Shown: positions 1 through 12,661 of the stretch, one piece after another
How the letters are laid out: the number at the start of each line of letters is the position of its first letter
How positions within the stretch are numbered: position 1 is the stretch's first letter
Source of the DNA: Prosopocoilus inquinatus
Taxonomy: Eukaryota > Arthropoda > Insecta > Coleoptera > Lucanidae
DNA length: 64,000 nucleotides
Direction: 5' to 3'
NCBI GenBank assembly: GCA_036172665.1
Contig: JAYKNF010000017.1
Coordinates: forward strand, 496,001-560,000
The notes under the pieces: model-generated
Database searches by the model: none
Seen by the model: the letters and a program-made list of their open reading frames with translations, nothing else
What the model was told of the DNA's origin: nothing
Program-made: the position numbers and the translations under genes

Positions 1-15
1 CGCTAATGCGTATTG

Positions 16-32
16 TTTCGTTTAAAACTATT
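16..32 (+). other. CENP-B-box-like site (weak match), one per monomer
   Basis: Monomer bases 16-32 read tttcgtttaaaactatt. Against the known CENP-B core pattern nTTCGnnnnAnnCGGGn, the TTCG, the A and the C are in place but GGG is TAT, so 6 of 9 defined bases agree. It repeats at the same place in nearly every monomer, except S and U, which read ttcattt. This may be chance. Functional CENP-B binding normally needs the CGGG half, so I regard this as a candidate conserved box and not a demonstrated site. Confidence 0.2.
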
Positions 33-149
33 TCCAGCTTCTGCTGCGTCCGAAAACTTCGTATCTCACTTCAGAGTTGCTGGAGCCCATCCAAACGTCA
101 AATAACATGATAGATGAGTAAGGATCGATTAGGTACATCACAGGAACAA

Positions 150-2235
150 CGCTAATGCGTGTTGTTTCGTTCAAAACTATTTCCAGCTTCTGCTGCGTCC
201 GAAAATTTCGTGTCTCACATTAGAGTTACTGGAGTCCATCGAAACGTCAAATAACATAGTAGCTAAGTAAGGATCGATTAGATACATCACAGGAACAACG
301 CTAATACGTGTTGTTTCGTTTAAAACTATTTCCAGCTCCTGCTGCGTCCGAAAACTTCGTATCTCACTTCAGAGTTTCTGGAGCCCATCCAAACGTCAGA
401 TAACATGATAGACGAGTAAGGATCGATTAGATACATCACAGGAACAACGCTAATGCGTGTTGTTTCGTTAAAAACTATTTCCAGCTTCTGCTGCGTCCGA
501 GAACTTCGTATCTCACATCAGGGATACTGGAGTCCATCCAAACGTCAAATAACATGATAGATAAGTAAGGATCGATTATATACAGCACAGGAACAACGCT
601 AATACGTGTTGTTTCGTTCAAAACTATTTCCAGCTTCTGCTGCGTCCGAAAACTTTGTATCTCACATCAGAGTTACTGGAGTCCATCCAAACTTCAAATA
701 ACATGATAGATGAGTAAGGATCGATTAGATACATCACAGGAACAACGCTAATGCGTGTTGTTTCGTTTAAAACTATTTCCAGCTTCTGCTGCGTCCGAGA
801 ACTTCGTATCTCACATCAAAGTTATTGGAGTCCATCGAAACGCCAAATAACCTGATGGATGAGTAAGGATCGATTAGATACATCACAGGAACAACGCTAA
901 TGCGTGTTGTTTCGTTTAAAACTATTTCCAGCTTCTGCTGCGTCCGAGAACTTCATATCTCACATCAGGGATACTGGAGTCCATCCAAACGTCAAATAAC
1001 ATGATAGATAAGTAAGGATCGATTATATACAGCACAGGAACAACGCTAATACGTGTTGTTTCGTTCAAAACTATTTCCAGCTTCTGCTGCGTCCGAAAAC
1101 TTTGTATCTCACATCAGAGTTACTGGAGTCCATCCAAACTTCAAATAACATGATAGATGAGTAAGGATCGATTAGATACATCACAGGAACAACGCTAATG
1201 CGTGTTGTTTCGTTTAAAACTATTTCCAGCTTCTGCTGCGTCCGAAAATTTCGTGTCTCACATTAGAGTTACTGGAGTCCATCGAAACGTCAAATAACAT
1301 AGTAGCTAAGTAAGGATCGATTAGATACATCACAGGAACAACGCTAATACGTGTTGTTTCGTTTAAAACTATTTCCAGCTCCTGCTGCGTCCGAAAACTT
1401 CGTATCTCACTTCAGAGTTTCTGGAGCCCATCCAAACGTCAGATAACATGATAGACGAGTAAGGATCGATTAGATACATCACAGGAACAACGCTAATGCG
1501 TGTTGTTTCGTTTAAAACTATTTCCAGCTTCTGCTGCGTCCGAGAACTTCGTATCTCACATCAGGGATACTGGAGTCCATCCAAACGTCAAATAACATGA
1601 TAGATAAGTAAGGATCGATTATATACAGCACAGGAACAACGCTAATACGTGTTGTTTCGTTCAAAACTATTTCCAGCTTCTGCTGCGTCCGAAAACTTTG
1701 TATCTCACATCAGAGTTACTGGAGTCCATCCAAACTTCAAATAACATGATAGATGAGTAAGGATCGATTAGATACATCACAGGAACAACGCTAATGCGTG
1801 TTGTTTCGTTTAAAACTATTTCCAGCTTCTGCTGCGTCCGAGAACTTCGTATCTCACATCAAAGTTATTGGAGTCCATCGAAACGTCAAATAACCTGATG
1901 GATGAGTAAGGATCGATTAGATACATCACAGGAACAACGCTAATGCGTGTTGTTTCGTTTAAAACTATTTCCAGCTTCTGCTGCGTCCGAGAACTTCGTA
2001 TCTCACATCAGGGATACTGGAGTCCATCCAAACGTCAAATAACATGATAGATAAGTAAGGATCGATTATATACAGCACAGGAACAACGCTAATACGTGTT
2101 GTTTCGTTCAAAACTATTTCCAGCTTCTGCTGCGTCCGAAAACTTTGTATCTCACATCAGAGTTACTGGAGTCCATCCAAACTTCAAATAACATGATAGA
2201 TGAGTAAGGATCGATTAGATACATCACAGGAACAA
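150..2235. repeat. 1,043-bp tandem duplication of A B C D E C D
   Basis: Seven monomers at 150-1192 repeat at 1193-2235. The copies differ at only a few sites that I can see: 895 has cttcatatc where 1938 has cttcgtatc, 746 has cgccaaataacc where 1789 has cgtcaaataacc, and 448 has cgttaaaaac. The second A (1193) begins like E or F (tttaaaac) and becomes A by gaaaatttcg, so the crossover lies between about 1214 and 1250. Confidence 0.85.
200..210 (+). other. Short dyad in A-type monomers
   Basis: cgaaaatttcg is a perfect odd palindrome with arms cgaaa and tttcg around one central a. It occurs in A and F monomers. Most other classes have cgaaaacttcg (arms shortened to cgaa/ttcg) or cgagaacttcg (dyad mostly lost). 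Roughly 70 of the 429 copies keep the full dyad. A protein-binding role is speculation. Confidence 0.35.
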
Positions 2236-3718
2236 CGCTAATGCGTGTTGTTTCGTTTAAAACTATTTCCAGCTTCTGCTGCGTCCGAGAACTTCGTATC
2301 TCACATCAAAGTTATTGGAGTCCATCGAAACGCCAAATAACCTGATGGATGAGTAAGGATCGATTAGATACATCACAGGAATAACGCTAATGCGTGTTGT
2401 TTCGTTTAAAACTATTTCCAGCTTCTGCTGCGTCCGAAAATTTCGTGTCTCACATTAGAGTTACTGGAGTCCATCGAAAAGTCAAATAACATGATAGATG
2501 AGTAAGGATCGATTAGATACATCACAGGAACAACGCTAATGCGTATTGTTTCGTTTAAAACTATTTCCAGCTCCTCCTGTGTCAGAAAACTTCGTATCTC
2601 ACATTAGAGTTTCTGGAGTCCATCCAAACGTCAAATAACATGATAGATAAGTAAGGATCGATTAGATACAGGACAGGAACAACGCTAATGCGTGTTGTTT
2701 CGTTTAAAACTATTTCCAGCTTCAGTTGCGTCCGAAAACTTCGTATCTCACTTCAGAGTTACTGGAGCTCATCCAAACGTCAAATAACATGATAGATGAG
2801 TAAGGATCGATTAGATACATCACAGGAACAACGCTAATGCGTGTTGTTTCGTTTAAAACTATTTCCAGCTTCTGCTGCGTCCGAGAACTTCGTATCTCAC
2901 ATCAGAGTTACTAGAGTCCATCGAAACGTCAAATAACATGATAGATGAGTAAGGATCGATTAGATACATCACAGGAAAAACGCTAATGCGTATTGTTTCG
3001 TTTAAAACTATTTCCAGCTCCTCCTGTGTCCGAAAACTTCGTATCTCACATTAGAGTTACTGGAGTCCATCCAAACGTCAAATAACATGATAGATGAGTA
3101 AGGATCGATTAGATACAGCACAGGAACAACGTCAATGCGTGTTGTTTCGTTTAAAACTATTTCCAGCTTCAGTTGCGTCCGAAAACTTCGTATATTACTT
3201 CAGAGTTACTGGAGCCCATCCAAACGTCAAATAACATGATAGATGAGTAAGGATCGATTAGGTACATCACAGGAACAACGATAATGCGTGTTGTTTCGTT
3301 TAAAACTATTTCCAGCTCCTGCTGCGTCCGAAAACTTCGTATCTCACTTCAGATATTCTGGAGCACATCCAAACGTCAAATAACATGATAGACGAGTAAG
3401 GATCGATTAGATACAGCACAGGAACAACGCTAATGCGTGTTGTTTCGTTCAAAATTATTTCCAGCTTCTGCTGCGTCCGAGAACTTCGTATCTCACATCA
3501 AAGTTATTGGAGTAAATCGAAACGCCAAATAACATGATGGATGAGTAAGGATCGATTAGATACATCACAGGAACAACGCTAATGCGTGTTGTTTCGTTCA
3601 AAACTATTTCCAGCTTCTGCTGCGTCCGAGAACTTCGTATCTCACATCAAAGTTATTGGAGTAAATCGAAACGCCAAATAACATGATGGATGAGTAAGGA
3701 TCGATTAGATACATCACA

Positions 3719-3725
3719 GGACAAC
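3719..3725 (+). other. Inherited one-base deletion at N entry (first of 25)
   Basis: The monomer boundary reads caggacaacg here instead of caggaacaacg. The same change occurs at every entry to an N or H/N monomer (for example before 5214, 8193, 13108, 19811, 24576, 40887 and 49375), 25 times in all excluding the truncation junction, and nowhere else. It was evidently acquired once and copied with the HOR. Confidence 0.88.
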
Positions 3726-5958
3726 GCTAATGCGTGTTGTTTCGTTTAAAACTATTTCCAGCCCCTGCTGCGTCCGAAAACTTCGTATCTCACTTCAGAG
3801 TTACTGGAGCCCATCCAAACGTCAGATAACATGATAGATGAGTAAGGATCGATTAGGTACATCACAGGAACAACGCTAATGCGTGTTGTTTCGTTCAAAA
3901 CTATTTCCAGCTTCTGCTGCGTCCGAAAATTTCGTGTCTCACATTAGAGTTACTGGAGTCCATCGAAACGTCAAATAACATAGTAGCTAAGTAAGGATCG
4001 ATTAGATACATCACAGGAACAACGCTAATACGTGTTGTTTCGTTTAAAACTATTTTCAGCTTCTGCTGCGTCCGAAAACTTCGTATCTCACTTCAGAGTT
4101 GCTGGAGCCCATCCAAACGTCAAATAACATGATAGATGAGTAAGGATCGATTAGGTACATCACAGGAACAACGCTAATGCGTGTTGTTTCGTTCAAAACT
4201 ATTTCCAGCTTCTGCTGCGTCCGAAAATTTCGTGTCTCACATTAGAGTTACTGGAGTCCATCGAAACGTCAAATAACATAGTAGCTAAGTAAGGATCGAT
4301 TAGATACATCACAGGAACAACGCTAGTACGTGTTGTTTCGTTTAAAACTATTTCCAGCTTCTGCTGCGTCCGAGAACTTCGTATCTTACATCAGGGATAC
4401 TGGAGTCCATCCAAACGTCAAATAACATGATAGATAAGTAAGGATCGATTAGATACATCACAGGAACAACGCTAGTACGTGTTGTTTCGTTTAAAACTAT
4501 TTCCAGCTTCTGCTGCGTCCGAAAACTTCGTATCTCACTTCAGAGCTACTTGAGCCCATCCAAAAGCCAAATAACATGATAGATGAGTAAGGCTCGATTA
4601 GATACATCACAGGAACAACGCTAATGCGTGTTGTTTCATTTAAAACTATTTCCAGCTTCTGCTGCGTCCGAGAACTTCGTATCTCACATCAGGGATACTG
4701 GAGTCCATCCAAACGTCAAATAACATGATAGACAAGTAAGGATTGATTAGATACAGCACAGGAACAACGCTAATGCGTGTTGTTTCGTTCAAAACTATTT
4801 CCAGCTCCTCCTGTGTCCGAAAACTTCGTTTCTCACATTAGAGTTACTGGAGTCCATCCAAACGTCAAATAACATGATAGATAAGTAAGGATCGATTAGA
4901 TACATCACAGGAACAACGCTAATGCGTGTTGTTTCGTTTAAAACTATTTCCAGCTTCTGCTGCGTCCGAGAACTTCGTATCTCACATCAAAGTTATTGGA
5001 GTCCATCGAAACGCCAAATAACCTGATGGATGAGTAAGGATCGATTAGATACATCACAGGAACAACGCTAATGCGTGTTGTTTCGTTCAAAACTATTTCC
5101 AGCTTCTGCTGCATCCGAGAACTTCGTATCTCACATCAAAGTTATTGGAGAAAATCGAAACGCCAAATAACATGATGGATGAGTAAGGATCGATTAGATA
5201 CATCACAGGACAACGCTAATGCGTGTTGTTTCGTTTAAAACTATTTCCAGCCCCTGCTGCGTCCGAAAACTTCGTATCTCACTTCAGAGTTACTGGAGCC
5301 CATCCAAACGTCAGATAACATGATAGATGAGTAAGGATCGATTAGGTACATCACAGGAACAACGCTAATGCGTGTTGTTTCGTTCAAAACTATTTCCAGC
5401 TTCTGCTGCGTCCGAAAATTTCGTGTCTCACATTAGAGTTACTGGAGTCCATCGAAACGTCAAATAACATAGTAGCTAAGTAAGGATCGATTAGATACAT
5501 CACAGGAACAACGCTAATACGTGTTGTTTCGTTTAAAACTATTTCCAGCTTCTGCTGCGTCCGAAAACTTCGTATCTCACTTCAGAGTTGCTGGAGCCCA
5601 TCCAAACGTCAAATAACATGATAGATGAGTAAGGATCGATTAGGTACATCACAGGAACAACGCTAATGCGTGTTGTTTCGTTCAAAACTATTTCCAGCTT
5701 CTGCTGCGTCCGAAAATTTCGTGTCTCACATTAGAGTTACTGGAGTCCATCGAAACGTCAAATAACATAGTAGCTAAGTAAGGATCGATTAGATACATCA
5801 CAGGAACAACGCTAATACGTGTTGTTTCGTTTAAAACTATTTCCAGCTCCTGCTGCGTCCGAAAACTTCGTATCTCACTTCAGAGTTTCTGGAGCCCATC
5901 CAAACGTCAGATAACATGATAGACGAGTAAGGATCGATTAGATACATCACAGGAACAA

Positions 5959-6852
5959 CGCTAATGCGTGTTGTTTCGTTTAAAACTATTTCCAGCTTCT
6001 GCTGCGTCCGAGAACTTCGTATCTCACATCAGGGATACTGGAGTCCATCCAAACGTCAAATAACATGATAGATAAGTAAGGATCGATTATATACAGCACA
6101 GGAACAACGCTAATACGTGTTGTTTCGTTCAAAACTATTTCCAGCTTCTGCTGCGTCCGAAAACTTTGTATCTCACATCAGAGTTACTGGAGTCCATCCA
6201 AACTTCAAATAACATGATAGATGAGTAAGGATCGATTAGATACATCACAGGAACAACGCTAATGCGTGTTGTTTCGTTTAAAACTATTTCCAGCTTCTGC
6301 TGCGTCCGAGAACTTCGTATCTCACATCAAAGTTATTGGAGTCCATCGAAACGCCAAATAACCTGATGGATGAGTAAGGATCGATTAGATACATCACAGG
6401 AACAACGCTAATGCGTGTTGTTTCGTTTAAAACTATTTCCAGCTTCTGCTGCGTCCGAGAACTTCGTATCTCACATCAGGGATACTGGAGTCCATCCAAA
6501 CGTCAAATAACATGATAGATAAGTAAGGATCGATTATATACAGCACAGGAACAACGCTAATACGTGTTGTTTCGTTCAAAACTATTTCCAGCTTCTGCTG
6601 CGTCCGAAAACTTTGTATCTCACATCAGAGTTACTGGAGTCCATCCAAACTTCAAATAACATGATAGATGAGTAAGGATCAATTAGATACATCACAGGAA
6701 CAACGCTAATGCGTGTTGTTTCGTTTAAAACTATTTCCAGCTTCTGCTGCGTCCGAGAACTTCGTATCTCACATCAAAGTTATTGGAGTCCATCGAAACG
6801 CCAAATAACCTGATGGATGAGTAAGGATCGATTAGATACATCACAGGAATAA
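5959..6852. repeat. 447-bp tandem duplication of C D E
   Basis: C D E at 5959-6405 is repeated at 6406-6852 with the same order and boundaries. The same triplet is also doubled in the left edge block, so the extra C D E is shared by the two leftmost units and absent from canonical units to the right. One visible difference is ggatcaatt in the second D. Confidence 0.85.
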
Positions 6853-8341
6853 AGCTAATGCGTGTTGTTTCGTTTAAAACTATTTCCAGCTTCTGCTGCG
6901 TCCGAAAATTTCGTGTCTCACATTAGAGTTACTGGAGTCCATCGAAACGTCAAATAACATGATAGATGAGTAAGGATCGATTAGATACATCACAGGAACA
7001 ACGCTAATGCGTATTGTTTCGTTTAAAACTATCTCCAGCTCCTCCTGTGTCAGAAAACTTCGTATCTCACATTAGAGTTTCTGGAGTCCATCCAAACGTC
7101 AAATAACATGATAGATAAGTAAGGATCGATTAGATACAGGACAGGAACAACGCTAATGCGTGTTGTTTCGTTTAAAACTATTTCCAGCTTCAGTTGCGTC
7201 CGAAAACTTCGTATCTCACTTCAGAGTTACTGGAGCTCATCCAAACGTCAAATAACATGATAGATGAGTAAGGATCGATTAGATACATCACAGGAACAAC
7301 GCTAATGCGTGTTGTTTCGTTTAAAACTATTTCCAGCTTCTGCTGCGTCCGAGAACTTCGTATCTCACATCAGAGTTACTAGAGTCCATCGAAACGTCAA
7401 ATAACATGATAGATGAGTAAGGATCGATTAGATACATCACAGGAAAAACGCTAATGCGTATTGTTTCGTTTAAAACTATTTCCAGCTCCTCCTGTGTCCG
7501 AAAACTTCGTATCTCACATTAGAGTTACTGGAGTCCATCCAAACGTCAAATAACATGATAGATGAGTAAGGATCGATTAGATACAGCACAGGAACAACGT
7601 TAATGCGTGTTGTTTCGTTTAAAACTATTTCCAGCTTCAGTTGCGTCCGAAAACTTCGTATATTACTTCAGAGTTACTGGAGCCCATCCAAACGTCAAAT
7701 AACATGATAGATGAGTAAGGATCGATTAGGTACATCACAGGAACAACGATAATGCGTGTTGTTTCGTTTAAAACTATTTCCAGCTCCTGCTGCGTCCGAA
7801 AACTTCGTATCTCACTTCAGATATTCTGGAGCACATCCAAACGTCAAATAACATGATAGACGAGTAAGGATCGATTAGATACAGCACAGGAACAACGCTA
7901 ATGCGTGTTGTTTCGTTCAAAACTATTTCCAGCTTCTGCTGCGTCCGAGAACTTCGTATCTCACATCAAAGTTATTGGAGTAAATCGAAACGCCAAATAA
8001 CATGATGGATGAGTAAGGATCGATTAGATACATCACAGGAACAACGCTAATGCGTGTTGTTTCGTTCAAAACTATTTCCAGCTTCTGCTGCGTCCGAGAA
8101 CTTCGTATCTCACATCAAAGTTATTGGAGTAAATCGAAACGCCAAGTAACATGATGGATGAGTAAGGATCGATTAGATACATCACAGGACAACGCTAATG
8201 CGTGTTGTTTCGTTTAAAACTATTTCCAGCCCCTGCTGCGTCCGAAAACTTCGTATCTCACTTCAGAGTTACTGGAGCCCATCCAAACGTCAGATAACAT
8301 GATAGATGAGTAAGGATCGATTAGGTACATCACAGGAACAA

Positions 8342-9831
8342 CGCTAATGCGTGTTGTTTCGTTCAAAACTATTTCCAGCTTCTGCTGCGTCCGAAAATTT
8401 CGTGTCTCACATTAGAGTTACTGGAGTCCATCGAAACGTCAAATAACATAGTAGCTAAGTAAGGATCGATTAGATACATCACAGGAACAACGCTAATACG
8501 TGTTGTTTCGTTTAAAACTATTTCCAGCTTCTGCTGCGTCCGAAAACTTCGTATCTCACTTCAGAGTTGCTGGAGCCCATCCAAACGTCAAATAACATGA
8601 TAGATGAGTAAGGATCGATTAGGTACATCACAGGAACAACGCTAATGCGTGTTGTTTCGTTCAAAACTATTTCCAGCTTCTGCTGCGTCCGAAAATTTCG
8701 TGTCTCACATTAGAGTTACTGGAGTCCATCGAAACGTCAAATAACATAGTAGCTAAGTAAGGATCGATTAGATACATCACAGGAACAACGCTAGTACGTG
8801 TTGTTTCGTTTAAAACTATTTCCAGCTTCTGCTGCGTCCGAGAACTTCGTATCTTACATCAGGGATACTGGAGTCCATCCAAACGTCAAATAACATGATA
8901 GATAAGTAAGGATCGATTAGATACAGCACAGGAACAACGCTAATACGTGTTGTTTCGTTTAAAACTATTTCCAGCCCCTGCTGCGTCCGAAAACTTCGTA
9001 TCTCACTTCAGAGTTACTGGAGCCCATCCAAACGTCAAATAACATGATAGATGAGTAAGGATCGATTAGGTACATCACAGGAAGAACGCTAATGCGTGTT
9101 GTTTCGTTCAAAACTATTTCCAGCTTCTGCTGCGTCCGAAAATTTCGTGTCTCACATTAGAGTTACTGGAGTCCATCGAAACGTCAAATAACATAGTAGC
9201 TAAGTAAGGATCGATTAGATACATCACAGGAACAACGCTAATACGTGTTGTTTCGTTTAAAACTATTTCCAGCTTCTGCTGCGTCCGAAAACTTCGTATC
9301 TCACTTCAGAGTTGCTGGAGCCCATCCAAACGTCAAATAACATGATAGATGAGTAAGGATCGATTAGGTACATCACAGGAACAACGCTAATGCGTGTTGT
9401 TTCGTTCAAAACTATTTCCAGCTTCTGCTGCGTCCGAAAATTTCGTGTCTCACATTAGAGTTACTGGAGTCCATCGAAACGTCAAATAACATAGTAGCTA
9501 AGTAAGGATCGATTAGATACATCACAGGAACAACGCTAGTACGTGTTGTTTCGTTTAAAACTATTTCCAGCTTCTGCTGCGTCCGAGAACTTCGTATCTT
9601 ACATCAGGGATACTGGAGTCCATCCAAACGTCAAATAACATGATAGATAAGTAAGGATCGATTAGATACAGCACAGGAACAACGCTAATACGTGTTGTTT
9701 CGTTTAAAACTATTTCCAGCCCCTGCTGCGTCCGAAAACTTCGTATCTCACTTCAGAGTTACTGGAGCCCATCCAAACGTCAAATAACATGATAGACGAG
9801 TAAGGATCGATTAGATACAGCACAGGAACAA
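8342..9831. repeat. 745-bp tandem duplication of A P A Q R
   Basis: Five monomers at 8342-9086 repeat at 9087-9831. The second R (9683) switches to an L tail (gatagacgag, gatacagcac), which lets M M N follow again. The boundary before 9087 reads caggaagaacgct, a singleton. Confidence 0.82.
9683..9831 (+). repeat. R/L hybrid monomer
   Basis: The front is R (agcccctgctg, gagttactggagccc, caaataac) and the tail is L (gatagacgag, gatacagcac), followed by M M N as after a true L. It explains the second M M N in unit 2. Confidence 0.78.
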
Positions 9832-10873
9832 CGCTAATGCGTGTTGTTTCGTTCAAAACTATTTCCAGCTTCTGCTGCGTCCGAGAACTTCGTATCTCAC
9901 ATCAAAGTTATTGGAGTAAATCGAAACGCCAAATAACATGATGGATGAGTAAGGATCGATTAGATACATCACAGGAACAACGCTAATGCGTGTTGTTTCG
10001 TTCAAAACTATTTCCAGCTTCTGCTGCGTCCGAGAACTTCGTATCTCACATCAAAGTTATTGGAGTAAATCGAAACGCCAAATAACATGATGGATGAGTA
10101 AGGATCGATTAGATACATCACAGGACAACGCTAATGCGTGTTGTTTCGTTTAAAACTATTTCCAGCCCCTGCTGCGTCCGAAAACTTCGTATCTCACTTC
10201 AGAGTTACTGGAGCCCATCCAAACGTCAGATAACATGATAGATGAGTAAGGATCGATTAGGTACATCACAGGAACAACGCTAATGCGTGTTGTTTCGTTC
10301 AAAACTATTTCCAGCTTCTGCTGCGTCCGAAAATTTCGTGTCTCACATTAGAGTTACTGGAGTCCATCGAAACGTCAAATAACATAGTAGCTAAGTAAGG
10401 ATCGATTAGATACATCACAGGAACAACGCTAATACGTGTTGTTTCCTTTAAAACTATTTCCAGCTTCTGCTGCGTCCGAAAACTTCGTATCTCACTTCAG
10501 AGTTGCTGGAGCCCATCCAAACGTCAAATAACATGATAGATGAGTAAGGATCGATTAGGTACATCACAGGAACAACGCTAATGCGTGTTGTTTCGTTCAA
10601 AACTATTTCCAGCTTCTGCTGCGTCCGAAAATTTCGTGTCTCACATTAGAGTTACTGGAGTCCATCGAAACGTCAAATAACATAGTAGCTAAGTAAGGAT
10701 CGATTAGATACATCACAGGAACAACGCTAATACGTGTTGTTTCGTTTAAAACTATTTCCAGCTCCTGCTGCGTCCGAAAACTTCGTATCTCACTTCAGAG
10801 TTTCTGGAACCCATCCAAACGTCAGATAACATGATAGACGAGTAAGGATCGATTAGATACATCACAGGAACAA

Positions 10874-11022
10874 CGCTAATGCGTGTTGTTTCGTTTAAAA
10901 CTATTTCCAGCTTCTGCTGCGTCCGAGAACTTCGTATCTCACTTCAGAGCTACTTGAGCCCATCCAAAAGCCAAATAACATGATAGATGAGTAAGGCTCG
11001 ATTAGATACATCACAGGAACAA
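10874..11022 (+). repeat. C/T hybrid monomer
   Basis: It begins as C (tgcg start, gagaacttcg) and becomes T at cttcagagctacttgagccc, then continues into U V. It joins the B C end of one register to the T U V of another. Confidence 0.8.
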
Positions 11023-11320
11023 CGCTAATGCGTGTTGTTTCATTTAAAACTATTTCCAGCTTCTGCTGCGTCCGAGAACTTCGTATCTCACATCAGGGAT
11101 ACTGGAGTCCATCCAAACGTCAAATAACATGATAGACAAGTAAGGATTGATTAGATACAGCACAGGAACAACGCTAATGCGTGTTGTTTCGTTCAAAACT
11201 ATTTCCAGCTCCTCCTGTGTCCGGAAACTTCGTTTCTCACATTAGAGTTACTGGAGTCCATCCAAACGTCAAATAACATGATAGATAAGTAAGGATCGAT
11301 TAGATACATCACAGGAACAA

Positions 11321-11469
11321 CGCTAATGCGTGTTGTTTCGTTTAAAACTATTTCCAGCTTCTGCTGCGTCCGAGAACTTCGTATCTCACATCAAAGTTAT
11401 TGGAGTCCATCGAAACGCCAAATAACCTGATGGATGAGTAAGGATCGATTATATACAGCACAGGAACAA
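11321..11469 (+). repeat. E/C hybrid monomer
   Basis: An E body (catcaaagttattggagtcc, aacctgatggatgag) with the C tail attatatacagcac, followed by D. It returns the array from the V E register to the C D E register. Confidence 0.8.
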
Positions 11470-12661
11470 CGCTAATACGTGTTGTTTCGTTCAAAACTAT
11501 TTCCAGCTTCTGCTGCGTCCGAAAACTTTGTATCTCACATCAGAGTTACTGGAGTCCATCCAAACTTCAAATAACATGATAGATGAGTAAGGATCGATTA
11601 GATACATCACAGGAACAACGCTAATGCGTGTTGTTTCGTTTAAAACTATTTCCAGCTTCTGCTGCGTCCGAGAACTTCGTATCTCACATCAAAGTTATTG
11701 GAGTCCATCGAAACGCCAAATAACCTGATGGATGAGTAAGGATCGATTAGATACATCACAGGAATAACGCTAATGCGTGTTGTTTCGTTTAAAACTATTT
11801 CCAGCTTCTGCTGCGTCCGAAAATTTCGTGTCTCACATTAGAGTTACTGGAGTCCATCGAAACGTCAAATAACATGATAGATGAGTAAGGATCGATTAGA
11901 TACATCACAGGAACAACGCTAATGCGTATTGTTTCGTTTAAAACTATTTCCAGCTCCTCCTGTGTCAGAAAACTTCGTATCTCACATTAGAGTTTCTGGA
12001 GTCCATCCAAACGTCAAATAACATGATAGATAAGTAAGGATCGATTAGATACAGGACAGGAACAACGCTAATGCGTGTTGTTTCGTTTAAAACTATTTCC
12101 AGCTTCAGTTGCGTCCGAAAACTTCGTATCTCACTTCAGAGTTACTGGAGCTCATCCAAACGTCAAATAACATGATAGATGAGTAAGGATCGATTAGATA
12201 CATCACAGGAACAACGCTAATGCGTGTTGTTTCGTTTAAAACTATTTCCAGCTTCTGCTGCGTCCGAGAACTTCGTATCTCACATCAGAGTTACTAGAGT
12301 CCATCGAAACGTCAAATAACATGATAGATGAGTAAGGATCGATTAGATACATCACAGGAAAAACGCTAATGCGTATTGTTTCGTTTAAAACTATTTCCAG
12401 CTCCTCCTGTGTCCGAAAACTTCGTATCTCACATTAGAGTTACTGGAGTCCATCCAAACGTCAAATAACATGATAGATGAGTAAGGATCGATTAGATACA
12501 GCACAGGAACAACGTTAATGCGTGTTGTTTCGTTTAAAACTATTTCCAGCTTCAGTTGCGTCCGAAAACTTCGTATATTACTTCAGAGTTACTGGAGCCC
12601 ATCCAAACGTCAAATAACATGATAGATGAGTAAGGATCGATTAGATACATCACAGGAACAA

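Larger units (their letters stand above)
1..3278. repeat. Left partial HOR unit, 22 monomers
   Basis: Order, one monomer every 149 bp from base 1: P A B C D E C D (E/A hybrid) B C D E C D E F G H I J K. The first monomer is P-like but starts cgctaatgcgtatt, unlike later P copies. The copy at 3130 (K) reads cgtcaatgcg where other K copies read cgttaatgcg. The block A B C D E C D is present twice (150-1192 and 1193-2235). The unit's L-side lies to the left of the window or was lost. Confidence 0.85.
3279..7746. repeat. HOR unit 1, 30 monomers (4,468 bp)
   Basis: Order with starts: L 3279, M 3428, M 3577, N 3725, A 3874, P 4023, A 4172, Q/S 4321, T 4470, U 4619, V 4768, E 4917, M2 5066, N 5214, A 5363, P 5512, A 5661, B 5810, C 5959, D 6108, E 6257, C 6406, D 6555, E 6704, F 6853, G 7002, H 7151, I 7300, J 7449, K 7598. 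Relative to the 31-mer it lacks R A P2 S (Q is joined directly to T) and has an extra C D E. The E at 6257 and E at 6704 are parallel; the D at 6555 ends ggatcaatt, breaking ATCGAT. The first M (3428) reads aaaattattt. Confidence 0.88.
7747..12661. repeat. HOR unit 2, 33 monomers (4,915 bp)
   Basis: Order with starts: L 7747, M 7896, M 8045, N 8193, A 8342, P 8491, A 8640, Q 8789, R 8938, A 9087, P 9236, A 9385, Q 9534, R/L 9683, M 9832, M 9981, N 10129, A 10278, P 10427, A 10576, B 10725, C/T 10874, U 11023, V 11172, E/C 11321, D 11470, E 11619, F 11768, G 11917, H 12066, I 12215, J 12364, K 12513. It has a doubled A P A Q R block and three hybrid monomers, so it is the most reshuffled unit of the left half. 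Confidence 0.87.

Noticed and set aside
16..32. True CENP-B box
   Set aside because: The essential CGGG half is replaced by CTAT. I list it only as a weak resemblance within a conserved stretch.
448..596. GATA-factor sites (agataag) as regulatory elements
   Set aside because: The six-base match occurs in several classes simply because gatagataag is part of the monomer. Nothing else suggests a promoter or enhancer.
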